Under the pieces are notes generated by a model. It was not told the DNA's origin, searched no databases, and worked only from the letters and a program-made list of their open reading frames with translations. This document shows, one piece after another, positions 17,851 through 25,630 of a stretch of 64,000 bases of DNA. How positions within the stretch are numbered: the first letter of the stretch is position 1; the number at the start of each line of letters is the position of its first letter. The stretch is from Variovorax sp. TBS-050B (lineage in GTDB: Bacteria; Pseudomonadota; Gammaproteobacteria; Burkholderiales; Burkholderiaceae_C), in contig NZ_JARXYR010000002.1 in assembly GCF_029893635.1 (NCBI RefSeq), forward strand, positions 2,641,001-2,705,000, in the 5' to 3' direction. A program made the position numbers and the translations under genes.

Positions 17851-18888
17851 CTAAATTCGATCGCGCGTGGTCTGGCGATGGGTTTCGGCGTGGGTCGATG
17901 CGAAGAATGCGCGTGCGTCGCGCCCATCCTTCGCGATGCCCGCAGTCAGGGCCTCGAGGCTGGTGTAGCGCAATTCGTCGTGCAGTTTGTGCAGCAGTTC
18001 CACGCGGACGATTTTACCGTAGGCCCCTTCGGCGCCCAGATGGGAGGGCCACTCGAGGCAGTGCGTCTCGAGCAGCACCCGGCCCCCGTTGACGTCGTTG
18101 GCGTCGAGCGAGGGGCGCACGCCGAGGTTGGCCACGCCCGGCAGCGGCCGGTCCGCGAGGCCGTGCACCAGCACCGCGAAGATGCCGCTGGCGGCCGGCT
18201 TCCAGTGCTTGAAGCGCATGTTGAGGGTGCGGAAGCCGTCGTCCTTGCCCGGCGCCGAGGCGCCGAGCGCGCGGCCGAGCTTGCGGCCGTGCACCACGTG
18301 GCCCGAGATCGCGTAGGGGCGCCCAAGCAGCGTGTGGGCGTCGGCCATGCGGCCTTCGGCCAGCGCCTCGCGCACGGCGGAGCTGGAAACGCGCAGTCCG
18401 TGCACTTCGTAGCTGTTCATGCGCGCCACGTCGAAGCCGTGCGCGTCGCCGGCGGCATCGAGCATCGCGTAGTCGCCCGCGCGCTTGGCGCCGAAGCGGA
18501 AGTCGTCGCCCACGAGCACGTAGCGCGCGCCCAGGCCGTCGATCAGCACGTTCTGGATGAAGGCCTCGGGCGCCTGCGAGGCCAGCCGCTGGTCGAAAGG
18601 CAGCACGATGGTCTGCGAAACGCCGCAGGCCGCGAGTTCGCTGAGCTTGTCGCGCAGGGTGCCGATGCGGGCCGGGGCCAGTTCGGGTTTTTTGGTGAGC
18701 GCGGCGAAATAGTCGCGCGGATGCGGCTCGAAGGTCAGGACGCAGCTCGGCAGGCCGCGCTGGCGCGCCTCGGTCTGCAGGAGCGCGAGCATGGCCTGGT
18801 GGCCACGGTGCACGCCGTCGAAATTGCCGATGGTGAGGGCGCAGGCCGGAGCCACGCCCGGGTGCCGGAAGCCGCGGAAAACCTGCAT
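17851..18888 (-). CDS. ribF: Bifunctional riboflavin kinase / FAD synthetase
   Basis: This 345-residue protein converts riboflavin to FMN and FMN to FAD. The N-terminal adenylyltransferase domain shows LTIGNFDGVHRGHQAML (about residues 18-34) and the C-terminal kinase domain shows GRPYAISGHVVHGRKLGR and VANLGVRPS. Length and order are normal for the family. It lies upstream of ileS-lspA on the same strand, a frequent arrangement. It is divergent from the HNH gene. Confidence 0.97.
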   Translation of the reverse strand: MQVFRGFRHPGVAPACALTIGNFDGVHRGHQAMLALLQTEARQRGLPSCVLTFEPHPRDYFAALTKKPELAPARIGTLRDKLSELAACGVSQTIVLPFDQRLASQAPEAFIQNVLIDGLGARYVLVGDDFRFGAKRAGDYAMLDAAGDAHGFDVARMNSYEVHGLRVSSSAVREALAEGRMADAHTLLGRPYAISGHVVHGRKLGRALGASAPGKDDGFRTLNMRFKHWKPAASGIFAVLVHGLADRPLPGVANLGVRPSLDANDVNGGRVLLETHCLEWPSHLGAEGAYGKIVRVELLHKLHDELRYTSLEALTAGIAKDGRDARAFFASTHAETHRQTTRDRI

Positions 18889-18947
18889 CGTCGATTATCT
18901 TTTTGATAGCGCCTTTTGCCCGTCGAATGGGCGGATCAGGCCGTTTT

Positions 18948-18971
18948 GTCACAAAGCCGGTATATTGTGAC
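18948..18971. promoter_or_regulatory. Dyad (GTCACAA-N10-TTGTGAC) in the ribF/HNH divergent region
   Basis: Perfect 7-bp inverted arms at 18948-18954 and 18965-18971 enclose 10 bases containing TATA, about 85 bases upstream of the HNH gene. The arrangement looks like an operator overlapping a promoter -10 region. No regulator can be assigned. Confidence 0.5.
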
Positions 18972-19054
18972 TCAGTGCGTTGGCTGCGGTGGTCGCCGAT
19001 GCGCTCCGTGTCCCTGGTCTTTCCGTGTTTCTTCCCTTTCAGAGGAGGCGTGTG

Positions 19055-19615
19055 GTGAAGGTCTTGAAGCTGTCGGCCCAAGGGCTGCCCCAGTCATGGA
19101 TATCGCTCGAGCAGGCGGTCATCCACTATGCGGCGGACGAAGTCCGCTGGGAGGTGGGCGCGCAGGTCGCTGTGTTCCGTGGCGGGCACAACGCCATCAC
19201 GGGCGAACAGTCGCAGATCGCGATCAACAGCATCATCGGCACCAAGGGCGTGCCGCGCATCAACCCCTTCCACCAGCGCCCGGGCCTCACCAACAGCAAG
19301 CTGTTCGCGCGCGACCGCAACATCTGCGCCTATTGCGGCGGCCATTTCCACGAGGACGAGCTCACCCGCGAGCACATCATCCCGTTCGCCCAGCGCGGGC
19401 TCGACAACTGGATGAACGTGGTCACGGCCTGCAAGCCCTGCAACCATCGCAAGAGCAGCCGCACGCCCGAGCAGGCGAACATGCCGCTGCTCTACGCGCC
19501 CTACGTGCCCAGCCTGTGGGAAGACTTCATCCTGCGCAATCGCCGCATCCTCGCGGACCAGATGGAGTTCCTGATGGCGCACCTGCCGCAGAGTTCGCGA
19601 CTGCACGACGGCTGA
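19055..19615 (+). CDS. HNH endonuclease
   Basis: This 186-residue protein has an HNH nuclease core in its C-terminal half: CAYC at residues 91-94, EHIIP with His107, and CKPCNHRKS at 126-134, giving four zinc-binding Cys around the catalytic His. The N-terminal half (LSAQGLPQSWISLEQAV) is a conserved extension seen in stand-alone proteobacterial HNH proteins. GTG at 19055 is chosen because AGAGGAGG ends 6 bases before it; in-frame GTG codons further upstream lack such spacing. It is not linked to a restriction methylase or phage terminase here, and its role is unknown. Confidence 0.88.
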   Translation: MKVLKLSAQGLPQSWISLEQAVIHYAADEVRWEVGAQVAVFRGGHNAITGEQSQIAINSIIGTKGVPRINPFHQRPGLTNSKLFARDRNICAYCGGHFHEDELTREHIIPFAQRGLDNWMNVVTACKPCNHRKSSRTPEQANMPLLYAPYVPSLWEDFILRNRRILADQMEFLMAHLPQSSRLHDG

Positions 19616-20413
19616 TCAGCGCTTCCAGTCGGGCGGGCGCTTCTCGATGAAGGCCTGAACGCCTTCGAGCGCGCTCTCGTCCATCATGTTGCAGGCCATG
19701 GTCCGGCTGGCGTCGGCCAGCGCGGCTTCGATGCCGGTCTCGAGCTGCCGGTAGAAGAGCGCCTTGCCGAGCGCCAGCGCCTGGCGCGGCTTGGCGACGA
19801 TGCTGGCCACCAGCGCCTCGACGGCGGCGTCGAGCGCCTCGGGCGCCGCCACGCGGTTGATCAGCCCCTTCTCGCGCGCTTCGTCGGCGCCGATGAATTC
19901 GCCGGTCACGAGCATCTCGAAGGCTTGCTTGCGGCCGAGGTTGCGCGACAGCGTGACGCTGGGCGTGGCGCAGAACAGCCCGACGTTGACGCCGCTGACG
20001 GCGAAGCGGGCGTCGCTCGAAGCCACGGCAAGATCGCACACCGCCACCAGCTGGCAGCCCGCCGCGGTCGCGATGCCGTGCACCCGCGCGACCACCGGCA
20101 CCGGCAGGCGCTGCAGCGACAGCATCATGGCGCCGCAGCGCTCGAAGAGCCGCTGGTAGTACCCGAGCGAGGGCTCGGCGCGCATTTCCTTCAGGTCGTG
20201 GCCGGCGCAGAAGGCCTTGCCGGCACCGGCGATGACCACCGCGCGCACGGTGTCGTCGGCCGCGATGGCGCCGATGGCCTGCTCGAGCGCGCCGAGCATG
20301 CCTTCGGACAGCGCGTTGAACGAGGCCGGGCGGTTCAGCGTGAGCGTGACCACGCCGCGCGCGTCGCGCGAGTGCAGAACCCAGGGCGGCGCAGCAGCGG
20401 TGTCGTCGGTCAT
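19616..20413 (-). CDS. Enoyl-CoA hydratase/isomerase family protein
   Basis: This 265-residue crotonase-fold protein probably hydrates or isomerises an enoyl-CoA. The CoA-binding segment GAGKAFCAGHDLKEM (about residues 65-79) forms the first oxyanion-hole element and RVHGIATAAGCQLVAVCD (about 111-128) the second. The C-terminal helix ends in FIEKRPPDW, typical of the family. It lies 12 bases downstream of the lipase-like gene and follows two acyl-CoA dehydrogenase genes on the same strand. This suggests a fatty-acyl or related acyl-CoA degradation group. The exact substrate is unknown. Confidence 0.92.
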   Translation of the reverse strand: MTDDTAAAPPWVLHSRDARGVVTLTLNRPASFNALSEGMLGALEQAIGAIAADDTVRAVVIAGAGKAFCAGHDLKEMRAEPSLGYYQRLFERCGAMMLSLQRLPVPVVARVHGIATAAGCQLVAVCDLAVASSDARFAVSGVNVGLFCATPSVTLSRNLGRKQAFEMLVTGEFIGADEAREKGLINRVAAPEALDAAVEALVASIVAKPRQALALGKALFYRQLETGIEAALADASRTMACNMMDESALEGVQAFIEKRPPDWKR

Positions 20414-20425
20414 GCGAAAGCCTCC

Positions 20426-21781
20426 TCAGTAGGTCAGTTCGAGCACCGTCACATGCTCCTGCGCGGCGGGCCATGTCAGGCCGGTGATGCGTTCGCCGTT
20501 GAACTCGCCGGTCACCGCGCGCTGGGGCTCGGCGGCGGGCAGCCGCAGCCGGGAGCTCGACACGCCCGAACCCCGCGGCGGAACGCCGGCCGGCGGACTC
20601 TGGCCGTCGAAGCGCATGGTGTCGCGCTGCGCGTCGAAGTACCCGCGCGGCCGCGTGAAGACCACCACCGCCTTGGCGCTGGCGTCGGCCGGCGTGAGGC
20701 GCTCGGGGCGCAGGTTCACGATGGCGCTGCTGCGCGGGAACGGGCTGCGGTAGATGTGGGTGGTGCCGTAGCCGGCCGCGCTGAGCACGAACTCGTAGGC
20801 CGTGTCGCCGCGCGCCGCGAACGGGCCCCAGCGGCCGTCGGCGCCGATGTTCTTGCCATGCACGGCTTCGCCGCGCCGCGCCCCGGTCGCGGGATCGACG
20901 GCGTAGACCGTCACCTTGCCGCCGTTCAGCGCGAGGTTCTCCGCGCCGATCGCGCGGCCGTCGAGCACGACCTGGGCCTCGGGGGCGATGGCCGTGCTGC
21001 GCGGCGCCGCGCCGGTCAGGAACTGCCAGGTGGCCGCGAACGCAGCGGGCGAGAACGAGGTCTCGCGGTGGTCGACACCCGGCAGCACGAGGTTGGTCGC
21101 GCCCTTGAGCGCCGGTCCGTCGTAGCCGATGTTCGTCGGCTGGCCCGGCGAGCCGATCCAGAGGCCGTCGGGCTGGGCGTACTTGTCGTTGTTGTCGGAA
21201 CGCAGCGTGAGCCACTTCACGCCCGGCGTCACCTCTTCGCCGTTCGGTCCCTTGGGCGCATTGAGCTGCTGCATGAAGCCGGAAAGGCCCGAGAACTCGT
21301 TGTTCTCGCGCAGGCCCTTGACGGCCCAGATGCCGTGCGCCGGATTGCCGCCGAGCACCACATGGCTGACCACCGCCGCGCCGCCGCCGTTCTGCACGTA
21401 GTTGCGGATGGTGTTGCCGCCGCGCGAGTTGCCGATCAGCACCACCTTGTCGGCGCCCGTGGCCTTCAGCACCCGCTCGACCTGGGCCTTGAGGAAGACG
21501 GCCGAGTCGGTGGTCGAACTGCGGCCCGGCTGCGCGACCGCATCGTCGTCGCGCGCGAGCGGGTACGGCTGGTCGAGCGCGAACAGCCGCTCGCGCGGCC
21601 AGCCGTTCGATTCGAAGCGCCAGATCGTCGTCTGCCACAGCGCGGCCGAGTCGCCGTTGCCATGCATGAAGACGATCGGCGGGCGTTCGGCGAAGGAGGG
21701 CGATGGCGAAGTGGCGCAGGCGGTCAGCATGGCGGTGGCAGCGAGCCCGGTGGCAAGAAGAAGGGAGCGGCGGGTGTGCAT
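20426..21781 (-). CDS. Alpha/beta-hydrolase lipoprotein, lipase-like
   Basis: This 451-residue protein begins with a twin-arginine-like lipoprotein signal (TRRSLLLATG, lipobox LTAC with Cys22), so it is likely exported and lipid-anchored. The hydrolase fold shows the oxyanion region FMHGNGDSAALW, the nucleophile elbow GNSRGGNT (Ser in GNSRGG) and a probable catalytic His in LVLPGVDHRETSFS. The C-terminal 150 residues form an extra beta-rich region. Together with the neighbouring acyl-CoA genes it could release fatty acids from an extracellular ester. Lipase or polyester hydrolase are both possible. Confidence 0.82.
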   Translation of the reverse strand: MHTRRSLLLATGLAATAMLTACATSPSPSFAERPPIVFMHGNGDSAALWQTTIWRFESNGWPRERLFALDQPYPLARDDDAVAQPGRSSTTDSAVFLKAQVERVLKATGADKVVLIGNSRGGNTIRNYVQNGGGAAVVSHVVLGGNPAHGIWAVKGLRENNEFSGLSGFMQQLNAPKGPNGEEVTPGVKWLTLRSDNNDKYAQPDGLWIGSPGQPTNIGYDGPALKGATNLVLPGVDHRETSFSPAAFAATWQFLTGAAPRSTAIAPEAQVVLDGRAIGAENLALNGGKVTVYAVDPATGARRGEAVHGKNIGADGRWGPFAARGDTAYEFVLSAAGYGTTHIYRSPFPRSSAIVNLRPERLTPADASAKAVVVFTRPRGYFDAQRDTMRFDGQSPPAGVPPRGSGVSSSRLRLPAAEPQRAVTGEFNGERITGLTWPAAQEHVTVLELTY

Positions 21782-21862
21782 GTGTCTTTCCTGGCGAAGT
21801 GCAAGTCAAAACGCCCGCCGGCACGAGGCGGGCGGGCGTTGGATGCTATGGGAAAAGCACCG

Positions 21863-22978
21863 TCAGGCAAACACGCCGGCGGTGTCCTGCATGCGCGCGG
21901 AGACCTCGCCCAGGTGGTGCAGGGTGTCGCCGAAGGTCATTTCCAGCTGCGTGAGCTTGCGGAAGTAGTGGCTGCCGATGTATTCGTCGGTGACGCCGAT
22001 GCCGCCGTGCAGCTGCACCGAGTTGGCGCCGACGAAGCGCATCGACACGCCGAGCTGGTACTTGGCGCGCGCCATGGCCTGGCGGCGTTCGTCGGCCGGC
22101 GCGTCGAGCTTGAGCGTGGCGTAGTAGCTCATCGAGCGCGCGAGCTCGAGCTGCATCTTCATGTCGGCGACGCGGTGGCGCAGCGCCTGGAAGCTGGCGA
22201 TCGCGACGCCGAACTGCTTGCGCTGGTTCATGTAGTCGACCGTGAGCGCCACCGTCTTGTCCATCACGCCGACGGCTTCGGCGCAGGTGGCCGCAATGCC
22301 GACGTCGACCGCGTATTCGAGCGCGGCCAGCCCGTCGGCGGTGATCAGCGCGGCATCGGCCTTGTCGAACACCACCTCGGCGGCGCGGCTGCCGTCCTGC
22401 GTGCCGTAGCCGCGCGCCTCGACGCCGCTCGCACTGCGCTCGACCAGGAACAGGGCGATCCGACCGTCGGCCTGTGCGGGCACGATGTAGGCGTCGGCTT
22501 CGTCGCCGACCGGCACCACGCTCTTGGCGCCGGTCAGCGACCAGCCGCTGCCGCTCTTCACGGCCTTCGCCTCGCAGACGTCGAGCCGCCAGCGCGCCTT
22601 GCGCTCCTGGTGGGCGAGCACCACGATGGCCTGGCCGCCGGCGATGCGGGGCAGCCAGTTGTCCTTGAGCTCCTCGCCGGCGTGGGCGCCGAGCACCGCA
22701 CCCGCGATCAGCGTCTGCGCGAAAGGCTCGAGCACGATGCCCCGGCCCAGTTCCTCCATCACCACCATGCCGGCCACGGGGCCCATGCCGAGGCCGCCTT
22801 CGTCCTCGGGGATGTAGAGGCCGCCGAGGCCCAGCTCGGCCAGTTCGTCCCAGGCCTCGCGCGAGAAGCCGCCCTTGGCCTCGATGCCGCGGCGGCGCTC
22901 GAAGTCGTAGCCCTTGTCGACCCACTTGCGGACGGCGTCGCGCAGCTGTTCCTGGTCGTCGGAAAAATCAAAATCCAT
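21863..22978 (-). CDS. Acyl-CoA dehydrogenase (smaller subunit type)
   Basis: This 371-residue flavoprotein of the acyl-CoA dehydrogenase superfamily starts with DFDFSDDQEQLRDAVRKWV and ends with KLTQLEMTFGDTLHHLGEVS. Its middle contains the flavin/substrate strand with GSGWSLTGAKSVVPVGDEAD. It pairs with the dehydrogenase gene 94 bases upstream; tandem ACADs of this sort often form heteromers acting on bulky or branched acyl-CoA such as pimeloyl- or sterol-type side chains. The start at 22978 is the only ATG matching the family N-terminus. Confidence 0.92.
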   Translation of the reverse strand: MDFDFSDDQEQLRDAVRKWVDKGYDFERRRGIEAKGGFSREAWDELAELGLGGLYIPEDEGGLGMGPVAGMVVMEELGRGIVLEPFAQTLIAGAVLGAHAGEELKDNWLPRIAGGQAIVVLAHQERKARWRLDVCEAKAVKSGSGWSLTGAKSVVPVGDEADAYIVPAQADGRIALFLVERSASGVEARGYGTQDGSRAAEVVFDKADAALITADGLAALEYAVDVGIAATCAEAVGVMDKTVALTVDYMNQRKQFGVAIASFQALRHRVADMKMQLELARSMSYYATLKLDAPADERRQAMARAKYQLGVSMRFVGANSVQLHGGIGVTDEYIGSHYFRKLTQLEMTFGDTLHHLGEVSARMQDTAGVFA

Positions 22979-23005
22979 TTTGAATCCTTGCGTTAGCCTT
23001 GCTGG

Positions 23006-23026
23006 AGCCCCCTCTTGGAGGGGGCT
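23006..23026. repeat. Perfect 9-bp-stem hairpin between the two acyl-CoA dehydrogenase genes
   Basis: AGCCCCCTC and GAGGGGGCT pair perfectly around a TTG loop. No T-run follows on either strand, so a simple terminator is unlikely. It may instead be one of the G/C-block intergenic repeats also seen near 44536. Confidence 0.6.
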
Positions 23027-23072
23027 TGGGGGAGCCAAACATTCAGCGCGCAGCGCAGTCCGTTCTAGGGCT

Positions 23073-24254
23073 TCAGCCGAGAACGGTCTGCGCGACGATG
23101 TTGCGTTGAACTTCGTTCGAGCCGCCGTAGATCGTGGTCTTGCGCATGTTGAAGAAGGTCGATGCGAGCGGCGCGAGGGCGGGGTTGCCGCCGGGGAAGT
23201 CGCCCTGCCAGCCGGCCGCCATCGCTTCGCGGATCAGCGGCAGCGAATAGGCGCCGCCCGCGAGCATCATGAGTTCGCTGTAGCGCTGCTGGATCTCGCT
23301 GCCGCGGATCTTGAGCAGGCCCGCGACGTCGAGCGAGTTCTTGCCCGAGGTGGCGGCCGAGAGCACGCGCAGCACCATCATCTCGAGCGCGACGACGTCG
23401 ACCTCGAGCTTGGCGATCTCGTCGCGGAAGCGCATGTCGTCGTAGACGCCCTCGCTCTTGGCGATGCGCTTCAGGCGCTCGAGCTCGCGCTTGGCGCGGT
23501 TCACGTCGGCGATGTTGGTGCGCTCGTGCGAGAGCAGGTGCTTGGCGTAGGTCCAGCCCTTGTTCTCCTCGCCGATCAGGTTCTCGGCCGGCACCTCGAC
23601 GTTATCGAAGAACACCTCGTTGACCTCGTGGCTGCCGTCGAGCAGCTTGATCGGCCGCACCGTCACGCCGGGCGACTTCATGTCGAGCAGCAGGAAGCTG
23701 ATGCCGGTCTGCGGCTTGCCCTCGTTGCTGGTGCGCACGAGGTTGAACATCCAGTCGCCGTACTGGCCGAGCGTGGTCCAGGTCTTCTGGCCGTTGACGA
23801 TGTACTTGTCGCCCTTGCGCTCGGCCTTCGTCTTGACCGACGCGAGGTCGGAGCCCGAACCGGGTTCGCTGTAGCCCTGGCTCCACCAGACTTCGCCGCT
23901 CGCGATGCCGGGCAGGAAGCGCTTCTGCTGCTCGGCGTTGCCGAAGGCCATGATGACGGGCGCCACCATCACCGGGCCGAAGGGCACGATGCGCGGCGCG
24001 CCGGCCAGCGCAGTCTCTTCCTCGAACAGGTGGCGCTGGATGGCGGTCCAGCCCGGCCCGCCGAATTCCTTGGGCCAGCCGTAGCCGAGCCAGCCCTTCT
24101 TGCCGAGGATCTTGGCCCAGCCCTGCAGGTCTTCGCGCGTCAGTTCGAGCGCGTTGTGCACCTTGTGCGAAATCTCCTTGGGAAGGTTGTCCTTGACCCA
24201 TGCGCGAATCTCTTCGCGGAACTTCTGTTCCTCGGGCGTGAAGCTCAAATCCAT
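23073..24254 (-). CDS. Acyl-CoA dehydrogenase (larger subunit type)
   Basis: This 393-residue acyl-CoA dehydrogenase starts with DLSFTPEEQKFREEIRAWV and has the flavin-binding segment WWSQGYSEPGSGSDLASVKT (about residues 125-144). It ends with FFNMRKTTIYGGSNEVQRN, where GGSNE is the conserved flavin/dimer motif. It is first in the minus-strand acyl group and is followed by the smaller dehydrogenase, the lipase-like gene and the hydratase gene. Its leader contains an 11-bp-arm hairpin (24281-24303). The acyl substrate is not known. Confidence 0.94.
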   Translation of the reverse strand: MDLSFTPEEQKFREEIRAWVKDNLPKEISHKVHNALELTREDLQGWAKILGKKGWLGYGWPKEFGGPGWTAIQRHLFEEETALAGAPRIVPFGPVMVAPVIMAFGNAEQQKRFLPGIASGEVWWSQGYSEPGSGSDLASVKTKAERKGDKYIVNGQKTWTTLGQYGDWMFNLVRTSNEGKPQTGISFLLLDMKSPGVTVRPIKLLDGSHEVNEVFFDNVEVPAENLIGEENKGWTYAKHLLSHERTNIADVNRAKRELERLKRIAKSEGVYDDMRFRDEIAKLEVDVVALEMMVLRVLSAATSGKNSLDVAGLLKIRGSEIQQRYSELMMLAGGAYSLPLIREAMAAGWQGDFPGGNPALAPLASTFFNMRKTTIYGGSNEVQRNIVAQTVLG

Positions 24255-24280
24255 GCGTGCCTCGCTGTGTTGAACGGTGC

Positions 24281-24303
24281 GCCGCCATCGCGGCGATGGC
24301 GGC
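24281..24303. repeat. Long hairpin in the leader of the larger acyl-CoA dehydrogenase gene
   Basis: GCCGCCATCGC and GCGATGGCGGC are perfect inverted arms separated by one base, centred about 38 bases before the start codon of the gene on the minus strand. A second small dyad (24308-24322) with a T-run on the plus strand follows. A regulatory or transcript-stability role is possible. Confidence 0.55.
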
Positions 24304-24396
24304 ATGTCTCCGGAACCCGGAGTTTTAGCACGGTCGTGCTGTGAACTGGTGTCCGCGCGGCGACAAGGGGCAGAGCACAGATAATCCCGCCCTCCC

Positions 24397-24993
24397 ATGA
24401 AGAACATCGTGATCCTGATCTCCGGCGGCGGCTCCAACATGGCGGCCATCGTGCGCGCCGCGGAGCGCGACCGCTGGGCCGAGCGCTTCGGTGCGCGCGT
24501 GGCGGCGGTCGTCAGCAACAAGGCCGAGGCGGGCGGGCTGGCGCTCGCGAAAGCGCGCGGCATCGCCACGGCCGTGGTGCCGCACCAGGCGTTCCCGAGC
24601 CGCGAAGCCTTCGACGCGGCGCTCGCCACGGAGATCGATGCGCACGCACCGGCGCTGGTGGTGCTCGCGGGCTTCATGCGCATCCTGACGCCGGGCTTCG
24701 TCGACCGCTACGCGGGCCGGCTGGTCAACATCCATCCCTCGCTGCTGCCGGCGTTTCCGGGGCTCCACACGCACCAGCGTGCGATCGATGCGGGCTGCAA
24801 GGTGGCCGGCGTCACGGTGCACCAGGTGACGAGCGAACTCGACCACGGTCCGATCCTGGCGCAGTCGGTGGTGCCGGTGCTGCCGGGCGACACCGCCGCC
24901 GCGCTCGCGGAGCGCGTGCTCGCCCAGGAGCACCAGTTGTATCCACGCGCCATCGCCGGCTGGCTCGCCGATACATTGGGTCACAGTCGTTAA
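24397..24993 (+). CDS. purN: Phosphoribosylglycinamide formyltransferase
   Basis: This 198-residue enzyme transfers a formyl group from 10-formyltetrahydrofolate to GAR in purine synthesis. Motifs are VILISGGGSNMAAIV at the N-terminus, the active-site Asn/His segment LVNIHPSLLPAFPGLHTH and AGCKVAGVTVHQV, with the Asp of ELDHGPILAQ. Length is normal. It is divergent from the acyl-CoA dehydrogenase gene and ends 35 bases before the small lipoprotein gene. Confidence 0.97.
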   Translation: MKNIVILISGGGSNMAAIVRAAERDRWAERFGARVAAVVSNKAEAGGLALAKARGIATAVVPHQAFPSREAFDAALATEIDAHAPALVVLAGFMRILTPGFVDRYAGRLVNIHPSLLPAFPGLHTHQRAIDAGCKVAGVTVHQVTSELDHGPILAQSVVPVLPGDTAAALAERVLAQEHQLYPRAIAGWLADTLGHSR

Positions 24994-25028
24994 ATTTGTT
25001 TATATTCGCGGGTTTTCGGGAGCCCCAG

Positions 25029-25343
25029 TTGAAAACCCAATCGCTACTGCTCGCCGCCTCCGGCGTCATCCTGCTGTCGGCCTGCGCCGCCCCGGCGCCT
25101 GCGCCGGCCCCCGCACCCGCTGCGCCGCCCGAGCCGGTGTTCCAGTGCAACGCCGACGGCGCCCGCTTCGCGGTGGGGCAGCAACTGTCGCCGCAGCTCG
25201 AAGCCGCAGCCCGCGTCCGCGCCGGCGCCGGCACGGTGCGCGCGCTGAAGCCGGGCGAGGCAGTGACGATGGAACTCAACGGCGGCCGCCTCAACCTCGA
25301 CGTGGATGCGCGCGGCCGGGTGACGGACGTCCGCTGCGGCTGA
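25029..25343 (+). CDS. I78-type peptidase-inhibitor-like lipoprotein
   Basis: This 104-residue protein starts with a lipoprotein signal (KTQSLLLAASGVILLSAC, Cys19 in the lipobox) and a short Ala/Pro linker. Residues about 40-104 resemble the inhibitor I78 domain: FQCNADGARFAVGQ, then AGAGTVRALKPGEAVTME and the ending GRVTDVRCG. The start is TTG at 25029 with GGGAG six bases before; the longer ATG start at 24996 would bury the signal peptide. It is probably anchored in the envelope and may inhibit serine peptidases. Confidence 0.75.
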   Translation: MKTQSLLLAASGVILLSACAAPAPAPAPAPAAPPEPVFQCNADGARFAVGQQLSPQLEAAARVRAGAGTVRALKPGEAVTMELNGGRLNLDVDARGRVTDVRCG

Positions 25344-25352
25344 GGCGCCCCT

Positions 25353-25586
25353 TCAGACCGGTGTGAAGCGCTGCCGGCGGACGCCGTCGACTTCCACCGT
25401 CTCGCCGAACATCGCGGCCGGGCGAACCCACAGGCCCCGGGCGCCGTAGAGCGCGCGGTAGAGCGTCATCGGTTCCAGCGTCTCGCTGTGCCGCACGGTG
25501 CCCAGCACCTCGTATTCGCCGCCCTTGTAGTGGCGGTAGCGGCCGGGAGGCGTCTCGATCAGCGGGGGCAGGTCGTCGTCTTTCAC
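25353..25586 (-). CDS. DUF1653-family protein
   Basis: This 77-residue protein carries the short DUF1653 fold: PPGRYRHYKGGEYEVLGTVRHSE followed by LYRALYGARGLWVRP and a C-terminal RFTPV. The full length is one domain. Function of the family is unknown. It is divergent from the M48 peptidase gene with 44 bases between starts. Confidence 0.88.
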   Translation of the reverse strand: MKDDDLPPLIETPPGRYRHYKGGEYEVLGTVRHSETLEPMTLYRALYGARGLWVRPAAMFGETVEVDGVRRQRFTPV

Positions 25587-25630
25587 GTCTTGCTTCTTTC
25601 TTCGGATGGATGGGATTGGAGGGCAGTGGG

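Noticed and set aside
14851..18906. Very long open frame on the plus strand opposite ileS and ribF
   Set aside because: It is a shadow frame of G/C-rich coding DNA; the minus-strand genes have full conserved motifs and the plus frame is low-complexity Arg/Val/Ala/Gly-rich.
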